From Lucinisca nassula (lineage: Eukaryota; Mollusca; Bivalvia; Lucinida; Lucinidae), in the NCBI GenBank assembly GCA_963580285.1, contig OY757020.1, positions 100,939,497-101,003,496 on the forward strand: a stretch of DNA of 64,000 nucleotides, read 5' to 3'. Below are positions 20,994-29,204 of the stretch, piece by piece; within the stretch, counting starts at the first letter, position 1, and every line of letters begins with the position of its first letter. Below the pieces are notes generated by a model, which saw only the letters and a list, made by a program, of their open reading frames with translations, was not told the DNA's origin and searched no databases. Position numbers and translations under genes: made by a program.

Positions 20994-22570
20994 TCTGTGA
21001 TGATGTCCCTGGATTCTTGCACTTCAAAGTAACCTGGGCTCTGACTGAAGACGATGCAACTCGTAGTTTCTGAAAAAGAAAAAAAAAACGGCATAGTCGT
21101 TTACTGCTGTTAGGTGCATATACAGACAAGAGAATATATCATTTTGAAGAAAAGTTTAGAGTTTTAACAGGACGTATCACGCAACTTTTATAAAAATAAA
21201 ACAATAGAAATGTGATGAAAATTGAAAAGAGCAGGAACATATACGAGCATATCTCAGATCTCACTCAGATGTTACATGGGAAAGAATCTAAAACATAGAT
21301 GTAAGACGATCAACAGTATAGCCAGTAAAACCCACTTACCTGTCAATGCTGTCTTGAATTGTACGTCTTATCTGAGGTTTCCCGTTTTCATCAAGGTCAT
21401 GTACTGCCCGCTTTCGTTGAAGTATGGCTCTAACTGGAACACGAACAGCGCATTTCCCCTTATAAAGTCCTCTGGGCTAATGTCGTTTCCAGCATCGAGA
21501 TTCCATTTACCCGTAGTCTGAAACAGCTCGGTGAAAGCTCGCATCACTGTGGGACCTGTAGCGGTTGTGAAGTCTACCTTGATTGGGTTGCCCCCCACTG
21601 GGACGCCGTCTGCATATAGGCAGATAGATCGAATGCCGCAGTTCTCGAAGTCGAAATGGTTACTTTTATAGTCACCCGACACCGCTTTGGATTTGACAAA
21701 TCCTATGACGACACGGCCGGGTTTCTGTCCTTGAAACAGGTTTTCCCAATGAAACGCTGTGCTACCACTTGGAATACTTTGCACCCGACATTCTCCTCTT
21801 ACGAAGGGATACTTCGCATTGGTCGTTTTCATTATTTCGGAATGACCGTAAATCACAGACGGGTTTACGCGAACTTTCCTCACCAAATTGTTGATGTCGT
21901 GGATCTCTATCTGATAATCAGGGGAAGTCTCGCCTGAGCTTAAACAAAAGGCAGGACTGCTTCTGTAAAGTTTCAATTTCACGTCCACTTGATTGATGAG
22001 ATATCTTGACATGGTAAACAAGTCGTGAAAAATGGGTCCTTGTAGGTCGAGAGAGGCAGATGATGCAATATGTTTTGCTCGCGAGTACAAGCCCGCGTTG
22101 GCACCAGCAGGGTCTGTGTCTTCGGGATGGTCGTTATCGTCTTTTATGAAGAGGTGGGATCGCAATTGCGACGACTTCGCGTCATGACCAAAGTTTAGCA
22201 AAGTTTCCATCATCGCCCGGTAAGGATTGTAGTTGCAAGTATTATTTTGCAGGGTGACTTCATTTGAGGAGAACAAGGCTTGCAAGAAAAGATTGACGGG
22301 TCCGACTTTTTCCGTTGCGCCCAAATTGGAACCATCTGCTTTTTTGACCTTGAGCTTGACATATATCTGTGAACCAGCCAAATCCAAGTGTCAAGAGAAT
22401 TTTGACCACTGACTCTTAAACTCGATGGGTCCATCTCCACTCAACTGACTTAATGGTCGTATTTCTTGAGAGTAAATATCTGTCACGGCTGTTTGGGTAG
22501 GTGGTAGATCGAAAAGGGATAACTCGCTGGGTACACCCTCCGTAAATTCATCTTTGTTGACTATAGACAT
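20990..22570 (-). CDS. Major capsid protein (double jelly-roll, hexon-like), spliced, with two nonsense codons
   Basis: Main shell protein of the predicted virion. Exon 1 is 22570-21340, intron 21339-21070, exon 2 is 21069-20990; the joined length is 437 codons and stays in frame across the splice (phase 1). The start 'MSIVNKDEF' followed by 'LFDLPPTQT' and 'GPIEF' is the usual Polinton capsid opening. Two in-frame stops interrupt it: TGA at codon 60 (22391-22393) and TAA at codon 401 (21368-21370). With no shifts over 1.3 kb the gene is recently broken or the stops are errors. The stop overlaps the protease start. Confidence 0.88.
21070..21339 (-). other. Spliceosomal intron in the capsid gene
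   Basis: Minus strand donor ACAG|GTAAGTGGG and acceptor with a long pyrimidine tract TTTTTTTTCTTTTTCAG|AA. 270 bp, several stops inside. Excision connects 'QFKTALT' to 'ETTSCIVF' in frame and ends exactly at the TGA that overlaps the protease ATG. Supported by canonical sites, frame and family-like C-terminus; no transcript evidence. Confidence 0.75.
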
Positions 22571-22589
22571 TCTCAGCTTTTTTTTCCAG

Positions 22590-23117
22590 TTACTTTTTAT
22601 CGATTAAGGCGAGATGAATCAACTTATTACTGTTGTCTCGTCTGCTTTTCTTCCCACCGATTTGTTCCTGGTTTGTTGCCCTTATCTTCTTCCTTCCTTT
22701 TTTCACTTTACCACTATGCGGTGACCTTTTAATTTTGTCACTTTCAAGTTTGTCCCTTTTAAATGACTTGTCTGTTTGACGCTTTGATCGTGTCTGACTC
22801 TTGATCGCCTGTTCTACCTTTTTTTAAATCTTCACCCTCCCTTTTCAATTCACTTTTGACTTGATCTACCATTTGTTCGGTGCTGGATACCAGTTTCACA
22901 GGTGGAACTTTCGACATAGAATCTTCGTACTGTTTAAGGTACTTGTCAATGGGCGCAATAAAGGAATGTGAAACTCTACCACCACCTCTCATTTGATTGG
23001 TGGAATTCAATCTAATTTTTCCCTCAGCCACATGCTTGTAGAACCTCACCCATTTTTGTCGATCGGGTACGTATAATTTTGAGAGATTCGTTGTAGTTTT
23101 TTCTTCATCGATATAGA
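22590..23117 (-). pseudogene. Basic Polinton protein, one frameshift in an A-run
   Basis: First part from ~23109 reads 'LSKLYVPDRQKWVRFYKHVA' and then 'FIAPIDKYLKQYEDS'; after an A-run of seven (22825-22831) the other frame continues with a strongly basic C-terminus (many KR pairs) to the stop at 22590-22592. One A fewer would restore a single ~170-codon frame. No good ATG is visible in the leading frame; the ATG at 23102-23104 is out of frame. Conserved in Polintons as I remember; function not established, plausibly a DNA-condensing or minor capsid protein. Confidence 0.6.
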
Positions 23118-23230
23118 AAAGAAGCGTAGATTACAACGTTAAAACACAAACTGTGATGAAATAAATAATGCTCATTGCTTTATATGTGTTCCTCCTCGAC
23201 CGCTGTTATATTCCTGAACTTTTGGCATAT

Positions 23231-23581
23231 TTATTCTTCTCGAGAACGAGCTATGTAACGAATAGTCCTTGACAAATAAAATGTGCTCAGTAGTCTTGGA
23301 ACAATGGTACTAGAATTACGTCGCAGTAATACTCGTCTTTTCACATTAAAAGATGTCATTTGACTAGCTAGTATTCTTAAGGCCAATCGGTATCGTCTAA
23401 AATAGTCTCTATCAACTACTAATGTAGGAATAATGGCGTTGACCACGTGGTATGTGACCTCCGTTATGGCACCCATTTGGCCTGGAGTGATGTTCTCGAT
23501 CATCTGGTACCTGATTGGTGCACTGGCATTTCTGAGGGCAATCAGGAAATGAATGCGTAAGAATGCTTGAGACCTTTCCAT
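23231..23581 (-). CDS. Small basic Polinton protein (116 aa)
   Basis: Intact. Layout 'RYQMIENITPGQMGAITEVT' YHVV ... RRYRLALRI ... KRRVLLRR ... 'IVPRLLSTFYL' parallels the 103-aa product at 19200-19511: MI-x2-IT-x2-Q-x2-A-x-x-x-x-Y-x-V spacing, basic middle, hydrophobic tail. I infer two paralogues in one element. Function unknown. It lies immediately downstream of the penton-like gene. Confidence 0.7.
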   Translation of the reverse strand: MERSQAFLRIHFLIALRNASAPIRYQMIENITPGQMGAITEVTYHVVNAIIPTLVVDRDYFRRYRLALRILASQMTSFNVKRRVLLRRNSSTIVPRLLSTFYLSRTIRYIARSREE

Positions 23582-23605
23582 AATGTCGCTTAGTTACATG
23601 TATAA

Positions 23606-24052
23606 TTACACAGAATCAATGTCCATGAAAAATGGATAGCGCTTAAAGTGAAGCGTCAAATACGCGGGAGACTCTAAGAATGTAGCAAAATCGTCATCAA
23701 CGGCTTTTATATAAATTTCTAATTCAATTATTTCCTTTCTTTTGACGGGAAGGTAGATCGGTTTGTCAAAATGTAACTCCAACCATTCTTTTCATTCATC
23801 TGTAATCTCCGCAGCAATGGTTTTTCTGTACCCTCCAAAATGCTGTCTTTACAAATGTTAGCAAAGACATAGACAGCTTCATCATCTTTCTTCAATATTC
23901 TAGATTTCCCTCGACGAGCTTCGAATTCCACGAGTCCAACCTTCCAAACACCGGTATAATGGAGTGGATAAGTGAACTTTAAACTTATAGACGTTGTTGT
24001 CCGAAAAATAGTAATTACTTTGATCACTTCGGATGTAGACGTACCGCTCCAT
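23606..24052 (-). pseudogene. Penton-like minor capsid protein (single jelly-roll), frameshifted
   Basis: Would form capsid vertices. Start MERYVYIRSDQSNYYF at 24052; then 'GVWKVGLVEFEARRGKS', 'AVYVFANICKDSILEG', 'EKPLLRRL' and, in a third frame, 'KRKEIIELEIYIKAVDDD' ending FMDIDSV. The pattern (aliphatic strands, GxWxVGLxE, late LLRR) fits Polinton penton proteins. Two shifts (near 23958 and 23790) cancel so that total length stays a multiple of three (149 codons). Assignment by pattern, not by search. Confidence 0.6.
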
Positions 24053-24225
24053 GTTCACGCGTCTTGTTCAGTTTATCAATGACAGAGTCACTGTCTACCC
24101 AGCTGTTATTGGTTTGGAAATCAGTCCCATTTTACAAAGTATTGCAGTTTTCCTCCACGCCTCCGCTTCTTTAAAACCTTTTCTATAAACCATAGACTAT
24201 CCGCATCCTTATTAACTGCTAAAAG

Positions 24226-25181
24226 CTAAGAATTGTAAAACTGGCCTTGAATAGTAATTTGCTTGAGATCCTGCAATTTGTACATAGGGAAGCCTTGGAT
24301 CAGTTTCACAGAAGCCACTTTAAACACTTCGGTACTGAACTGGTCATCGTATGATTTTACGAATGGCCTTTTATGTAAGCTGACACGCACTAACTGACCC
24401 TTCTTGAATCTAATCGGTGGTTTATAGCGTGTCATTTTCGGTTTTCTTTTAAGTTCCGGCTTTTTCAAATACATATTGGCCCACACGTCGGCTTCGTTGT
24501 CTTCATTGACTTCTTTAGGAGATAAATAATTCAAACTTCTATGAGGGCTAGCGTTATAGCTAGCAACCAACTCATCAAGATGGTCAATGAAACGATACGT
24601 TCTTTTCTTTCTCATCAATCTATAGAGAGAGCCCTTGAATGTGCGCTGACTCCGTTCGACTATACTGGCCTTTGGAACGTTTTGAGTAGTAAAAAAGTAT
24701 ATATCATGGTCAGCCATTAATTTTTGAACCACCGATTAACAAATTCTGCACCTTTATCTGTCTGTAATTTTTTTGGTTTTCTGACTCGTAAAATGGATGC
24801 CATGGCCTCTATAACGGACTTTGCCGTCTTATTTTTCAACTGTTTAACCCAGAGGTATTTAGAAAAGACGTCAATCACGAAGAGTAAGTAATTTATTCCC
24901 GAGTTGAATTTACTGATATTAGACACGTCAGCCAGATCTGCCTGAAATTGCTCGTCGATAGATGACACTCGCACATTTGGTGTTTTAAACTTGCGGCGCA
25001 CTTGTCTTTGAATGGAATAGGCATCCTGATTGTTCAACCATTTTTTGATATAGTGAAAACTGAATATTCCGGGATATTGCTTTTTCAAAACTCGGAATAG
25101 TTTCTGAGGGCCTGAGAAGGCAGCCGGATTAATCGCATTAAAGTAATACTCTTCCAAGAGTTTATCCTTTTCTTTATCCAT
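24226..25181 (-). pseudogene. Polinton rve-type integrase, one frameshift
   Basis: Inserts the element, making the 6-bp duplication. First part (start Met at 25181, 'MDKEKDKLLEEYYFN'): 'QRQVRRKFK' then catalytic D in 'QFQADLADVS' and D in 'LQTDKGAEFV'. The frame ends at 24717 and continues in 24226-24732 with catalytic E in 'KASIVERSQRTFKG' and a C-terminal SH3-like tail 'FKKGQLVRVS'. The break is at an A-run of five (24722-24726), where six would restore the frame. A longer start at 25274 is open but unlike the family. Confidence 0.9.
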
Positions 25182-25391
25182 ACTTGAGCACCAATGATGG
25201 ACAACTAAGGTATCAGAACGGGAAACGCAATATTTATTGGTGATATACGTGGAATAACTACAAAAAGAACGCATAACGGAAAAGGTTCACAATATTTATT
25301 GATAAAGAAAATATGGCGTTCTGATTATAAGTGGTGAAGCTAAAACTTTACACACATAAACATGAATAAACAAAGGTTACAATACAAAATA

Positions 25392-25787
25392 TCAAAATCT
25401 CTTCTCCAAATGCATCATTCGCAAAGCCGTCTGATACAGTTTTGTCCGCCACTGCGAAGTCTTTAATTTGGTGTCCCTCCAAATGGAACTGTTCACTTTT
25501 CTTATGAGAAAGTTATAACAACAACTACAGTCGATAGCATTTTTCCAGCGTTGAACGACATATTGTTCGTCTATATTTCGCAGCACTAGTGCGAAATAAC
25601 GCCGCAACTTCTGTTCATAAGTTAACATGATACAACTATGGTTGGTCCGTGACAAATGTCCCGTTTGGCAACCGATGCACATTTGGTGAGACATCGCGAA
25701 TATTTTGACCTTTACTGCCTCGGCATAAAATAATGTCAGTTGTTGGAGCAAATAGTCGCATGTGCAGTCTGTGGTGTGTAATTCCAT
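25392..25787 (-). CDS. Cys/His-rich small protein, unknown
   Basis: 131 aa, intact. Residues 37-52 hold C-x2-C-x3-H-x5-H-x-C (MCIGCQTGHLSRTNHSC), a possible zinc site; the rest is helical and basic with further Cys pairs (CSCC near 94). The ATG shares its A with the stop of the BIR gene (TAATG), suggesting translation from the same transcript. Similar Cys/His proteins accompany Polinton and adintovirus integrases as I remember; no function assigned. Confidence 0.65.
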   Translation of the reverse strand: MELHTTDCTCDYLLQQLTLFYAEAVKVKIFAMSHQMCIGCQTGHLSRTNHSCIMLTYEQKLRRYFALVLRNIDEQYVVQRWKNAIDCSCCYNFLIRKVNSSIWRDTKLKTSQWRTKLYQTALRMMHLEKRF

Positions 25788-26179
25788 TATTCACATTTAA
25801 CTTTTTCCGAAAAACAAAACCTGGCCTCCGGCCGTTCCACTAAATTAGAAGTCATAGGTATTCCGAATGTGATTTTCTTACTGCTCTCCCTAGACTTCTT
25901 GTCATGATTGGATTCTCCGTAACCGACCATCTTTAAGTATACACAACCCGGAGAAAGTCGCTTGTGTTCATCCCATGGGTTATCCTGCCTCTCCCATTGG
26001 CTGACTTTAAGACTGCAAGCGAAGCAAAGCGTAAAATCGCTCTGTCCCGTAGAGTAAAAGCCTGCTTGTGCCAAGGCGTATTTGTTCGGTATAATCTGTT
26101 TCGGCCAGTTGTGAAATGTCAAAAGTCTATCCTGATACATTTTCATGCTATATAACCTCTGATCTGTAGTAATATCCAT
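25787..26179 (-). CDS. BIR-domain (IAP-like) protein
   Basis: 130 aa, intact. One BIR zinc domain at residues ~18-85: 'RLLTFHNWPKQ', 'LAQAGFYSTGQSD', then CFAC...W...NPWDEHKRLSPGC. Zinc ligands C52, C55, H72, C79 give the exact C-x2-C-x16-H-x6-C signature. The family binds caspases or other death proteins; viruses carry BIR genes to delay host-cell death, so a role in controlling host apoptosis is a reasonable inference. No RING finger. TATAAAT abuts the ATG. Confidence 0.9.
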   Translation of the reverse strand: MDITTDQRLYSMKMYQDRLLTFHNWPKQIIPNKYALAQAGFYSTGQSDFTLCFACSLKVSQWERQDNPWDEHKRLSPGCVYLKMVGYGESNHDKKSRESSKKITFGIPMTSNLVERPEARFCFSEKVKCE

Positions 26180-26225
26180 ATTTATACGGCCTCAAAAATT
26201 GTTTATTGTACTACTTGTATGAAAT

Positions 26226-26663
26226 CTAAATGAAAGATACCAGCGGCGACGAAAGCTTATAAAACGCCTCAGGGTCATTTTCGTATAACTCTATTAAACG
26301 ATTGGCCGCTTCTCTGGACTTGAACTTCAGTTTGTAGAAGGGAATGAAAGTTTTAGCCACATATTGGTGAAACAAATACATTAATGTCAGAAGCATATTA
26401 GTTTTTCCTCCAGGTTGCCTCTTAAAAAGAGTCCAAAAGCTGTACACCGAGCTTCAAGTCGCACAGAGCCTCAAATTGTTCCAAAGAGAGTAAAGATTTC
26501 CTTCTTCCTTCCTTTATTTCAATTGGAGTGTAACTGTTTATCCTGTTCACGGTCAAAGAAAGGTCGCTATTAATTCAACAAACGATTTTTCTTTTATCCA
26601 CTTGACAACACAATCTTGAAATTTCTCGTCTAGATAAACTGAAATTAACGAGGTCCAACTGCG
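26226..26663 (-). pseudogene. Unknown Polinton protein at the right arm, broken
   Basis: Begins at ATG 26663 ('MAQAQLDLVNFSLSRR'), meets TGA at ~26568, continues with 'TPIEIKEGRRKSLLSLEQFE' and 'LCDLKLGVQLLDSF', then shifts near 26430 into the frame ending at 26226 ('YVAKTFIPFYKLKFKSREAA', 'LIELYENDPEAFYKL'). One stop and at least one shift. First gene of the right arm; no recognised domain. Confidence 0.5.
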
Positions 26664-26892
26664 CCTGTGCCATTATGTGGATTTATTTCCGCAAACACTT
26701 AGCTTATAAACGTAAATCTCGTTGCGATCAAGACATCGTATACAGGTTGAAATTTAAACATGTTCTGAACGGATACCCAAAGTCACTCTTATATAGTAAG
26801 GCGAGACACAAGTTCTATAAATGGAATGAGAACCGGTTTAAACTGGTTTCGCATTCCACAGCCACCGCAAACGATGTTATTTGATGTTATGC
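26664..26892 (-). promoter_or_regulatory. Right-arm leader/promoter region
   Basis: Between the TIR and the first minus-strand gene. CTATATAAGAG on the minus strand (about 26790-26800) is ~130 bp before the ATG at 26663 and is the best TATA candidate for the rightward arm. The adjacent TIR contributes CRE-like and CCATCTTG motifs. Confidence 0.4.
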
Positions 26893-27266
26893 CTTTGTCC
26901 TCGTGGCGCCAAAAAGTCTACTCGAGGATAAAAATAGTATACGGGAACAAAAGAGACCGATCGAATGACGCATACTTAACCCACACGAAAGCGCGCGAAA
27001 AAAAATGGCGCGTTTTTTTCAAAAGCGATAAACTCGAACGCGATACAAGTGGCGCGTTATGACGTCATCCAAGATGGCTGACCGGACGTGACGACGGTTC
27101 AAGATGGCGGCCGGATGTACGTCATCCAAGATGGCCGACCGGATGTCACGTCATCCAAGATGGCCGACCGGATGTCACGTGATCCAAGATGGCCGCCGGA
27201 TATGACGTCAGAGGGTGGAATCTAGTCCTGAGGACTAGATTGCCCCCCCCCCCCTTTTACCCTACT
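26893..27266 (-). repeat. Polinton right terminal inverted repeat
   Basis: Reverse complement of 4961-5300 with an extra ~30-bp unit of the CCATCTTGGATGACGT-type minisatellite, and a longer G/C-run next to the end. Palindrome at 27219-27241. Ends CCCTACT, followed by the GACATC duplication. Confidence 0.93.
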
Positions 27267-27324
27267 GACATCGTAAATTCGACCGACCAAATTAAGTGCT
27301 ATAAACATTAAAATATAGGTAAAA

Positions 27325-27481
27325 CTAGAGCTGTCAGTGAAACTGACTAGGGCCCCGGCAGCGCTATCAGAGGAGTAGGAAAATGTTGAAAATTTGTGGA
27401 CGGACAGACAGACAGACGGACGGACAGAGTGATTACTAGTGATTACTATAGGGCACCCACACTTTCAGTGCGGGGCCCTAA
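27325..27481 (-). mobile_element. Short Helitron-like (pearl-like) element
   Basis: 157-bp deletion relative of 56759-57532. On its own sense strand it starts TTAGGGCCCCGCACTGAAAG and ends GTCAGTTTCACTGAC (hairpin) AGCT CTAG, sitting between A and T with no target duplication. Internal (GACA/GACG)n stretch. Confidence 0.75.
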
Positions 27482-27722
27482 TGATATATGCAAGGGCTAG
27501 AATTATTGTTAATGTCAATCTGCATATCAGTGCAAGAAATATGTGCATTTCAATATGTTTCTCCATTTGTATTTACACAATTTAAGGCCAGTATAGTCAC
27601 TGTGTAATCCGTTCTTTGTATTGTTTATTTCAGACGTTGTTCATTGTGGTCGATCAATAAACATAACAAATAGAACAGGTTCTTATCTATGAACAACATC
27701 TAGCCAACATGCCTATCGTCAG

Positions 27723-28433
27723 ATGTCCATTCCTGAATGCGAGTTCGCAACAGACGATCTAGATGCCGTAATCGTTGCTGCCCTATTGAACACCCACTCA
27801 ATGACACATGTGCCAGCGGTGGCTACCCCGGTCACCCCTGCCAAGGTTGAAAGAGTGAAGCGTCCAATCATCAGAGCAGCAGGGACTTACCAGGATTGGG
27901 AATACTTCAAGCAACGATGGGACGATAATGTTAAAGCCACAAAAATTGATGGTCGCGATCAAATCCTACAACTCCTGGAATGTTGTGAGGAAACTTTACG
28001 TAGAGACCTCACCAGATCTACTAGCGACAAACTGATTGACAAATCTGAAGCAGAGGTCTTAGCCGCTATTCGTAAACTGGCAGTTCGGGAGGAGAACGCA
28101 ACGGTTGCAAGACACAAATTACATTCAATGAAGCAAGATCGAGAGGAAACCGTTAGAAGTTTTGGCGCCCGTGTAAAAGGACAAGCAAACATATGCAAGC
28201 TTTTACTGAAGTGCCCTAGCTGCAACGTGGATGTCAATTTCTCTGAGGAAGTGATGCGAGACGATATCATAAGATGTATTGCTGACCCAGAAATTCAACT
28301 AGAGTTGCTCGGGGACAAAAACCAAAACATGACTTTAGAAGAAATATTTCAATTTGTCGAGGTAAATGAAGCTGGCAAACGGTCAGCCTCTTCACTCATC
28401 GAAAGCCACCCCGTGGAGTCGGCCTCTAGTTCC
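27723..28433 (+). pseudogene. gag: Retrotransposon gag, N-terminal part
   Basis: From ATG 27723: 'AGTYQDWEYFKQRWDDNVKA', 'DQILQLLECCEETLRRDLTR', 'MKQDREETVRSFGARVKGQA', 'EEIFQFVEVNEAGKRSAS'. This is a capsid-type gag of a kind common in marine invertebrate LTR retrotransposons. At 28434 the frame is cut by a 6.08-kb insertion; the flanks (CCTCTAGTTCC on both sides) continue in the same frame at 34511. No pol or LTR recognised nearby. Confidence 0.75.
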
Positions 28434-28623
28434 GGTCAGTCTGAAAGCCCCAAGACACCACATGACACCCCAAGACACCCTAAGACACACCAAGACACCC
28501 CAAGACACCAAAATTTATTATTTATTTATTTCCACGAGAGTGTTAGAAGGCTTTTCAATGCCTAAAAGTATTTAATAAACAAAAATAAGACTGTATACGT
28601 CCTAAGCAGTTACATTACGTGGA

Positions 28624-28965
28624 GCGTGATAGCTCAGTGGTTAGTGCACTTGCCTCTGATGCTAGAGGTTCCAGGTTCGATCCCCGGCAGCGACGATAGA
28701 ATTTCGGTGTCCGAACACGCTCCATTGGCGTCATTTGCAGGGATGAATGTCATAAAGTGCACCGTTCTTCGGATCGGGACGTTAACTGGAGGCCCCCTGT
28801 GCAGGGAGAACCATCCCCTGTGCAGGTTAAAGATCCCTACCGTAATTACTTGATTACTGTGTAGGCTTTCATCCTGCAAACCGGACGTGTATGTAATATA
28901 CACCTGCGGTAATGGTCAAAATGTGACCGACGCAGTATCAGAAGATAGATAGATAGACATAATGC
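28624..28965 (+). mobile_element. tRNA-derived SINE ending in (GATA)n
   Basis: tRNA-like head with box A TAGCTCAGTGG and perfect box B GGTTCGATCCC (28673-28683); body includes CGGGACGTTAACTGGAGGCC and a duplicated CCCCTGTGCAGG; ends with AGATAGATAGATAGAC near 28955. The acceptor arm does not pair well, so this is a SINE rather than a tRNA gene. Confidence 0.75.
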
Positions 28966-29204
28966 ACTGTATATATACTCTTGTAGATCGGCAATTCGGC
29001 AATGTAATAAACACCCCAAGACACTTATATATCGCCTTTGTTGTTAATTGCCATACCATCTAAGGCATTAATAGCATGAACCAACATAATACTAAGGAAG
29101 TTATAGAGATTAACCGGTATTCCTCTGTTCTATATCCTGGAGTTTGGGATTTATCAAATAATTGTTCAAAACCAAAGCTTTGTATCTTAGGACACATTTT
29201 ATCA

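Larger units (their letters stand above)
4961..27266. mobile_element. Polinton/Maverick (adintovirus-like) element, complete ends
   Basis: Both ends start AGTAGGGTAAAAGGGGG and are long inverted repeats; the element is flanked by the 6-bp duplication GACATC (4955-4960 and 27267-27272). The AG-start and 6-bp duplication are the Polinton hallmarks. Inside are the family's core genes: protein-primed DNA polymerase B, rve integrase, A32/FtsK-like packaging ATPase, adenain-like protease, double-jelly-roll major capsid protein and a penton-like protein. At 22,306 bp it is long for the family, enlarged by Naiad insertions (15480-15637, 16625-17841) and a gene-poor left arm. Most genes carry one or two disruptions, so this copy is probably not autonomous as assembled. 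Confidence 0.95.

Noticed and set aside
22391..22393. TGA in the capsid gene as selenocysteine
   Set aside because: Capsid homologues are not known selenoproteins and the same gene also has a TAA; treated as nonsense.
26675..27062. Plus-strand frames beside the right Polinton end
   Set aside because: They overlap the promoter region and TIR; the TIR part also appears reversed at the left end. No family resemblance.
28624..28696. A tRNA gene
   Set aside because: Box A and box B are good, but the acceptor and anticodon arms do not fold properly and the sequence continues into a SINE body with a (GATA)n tail.
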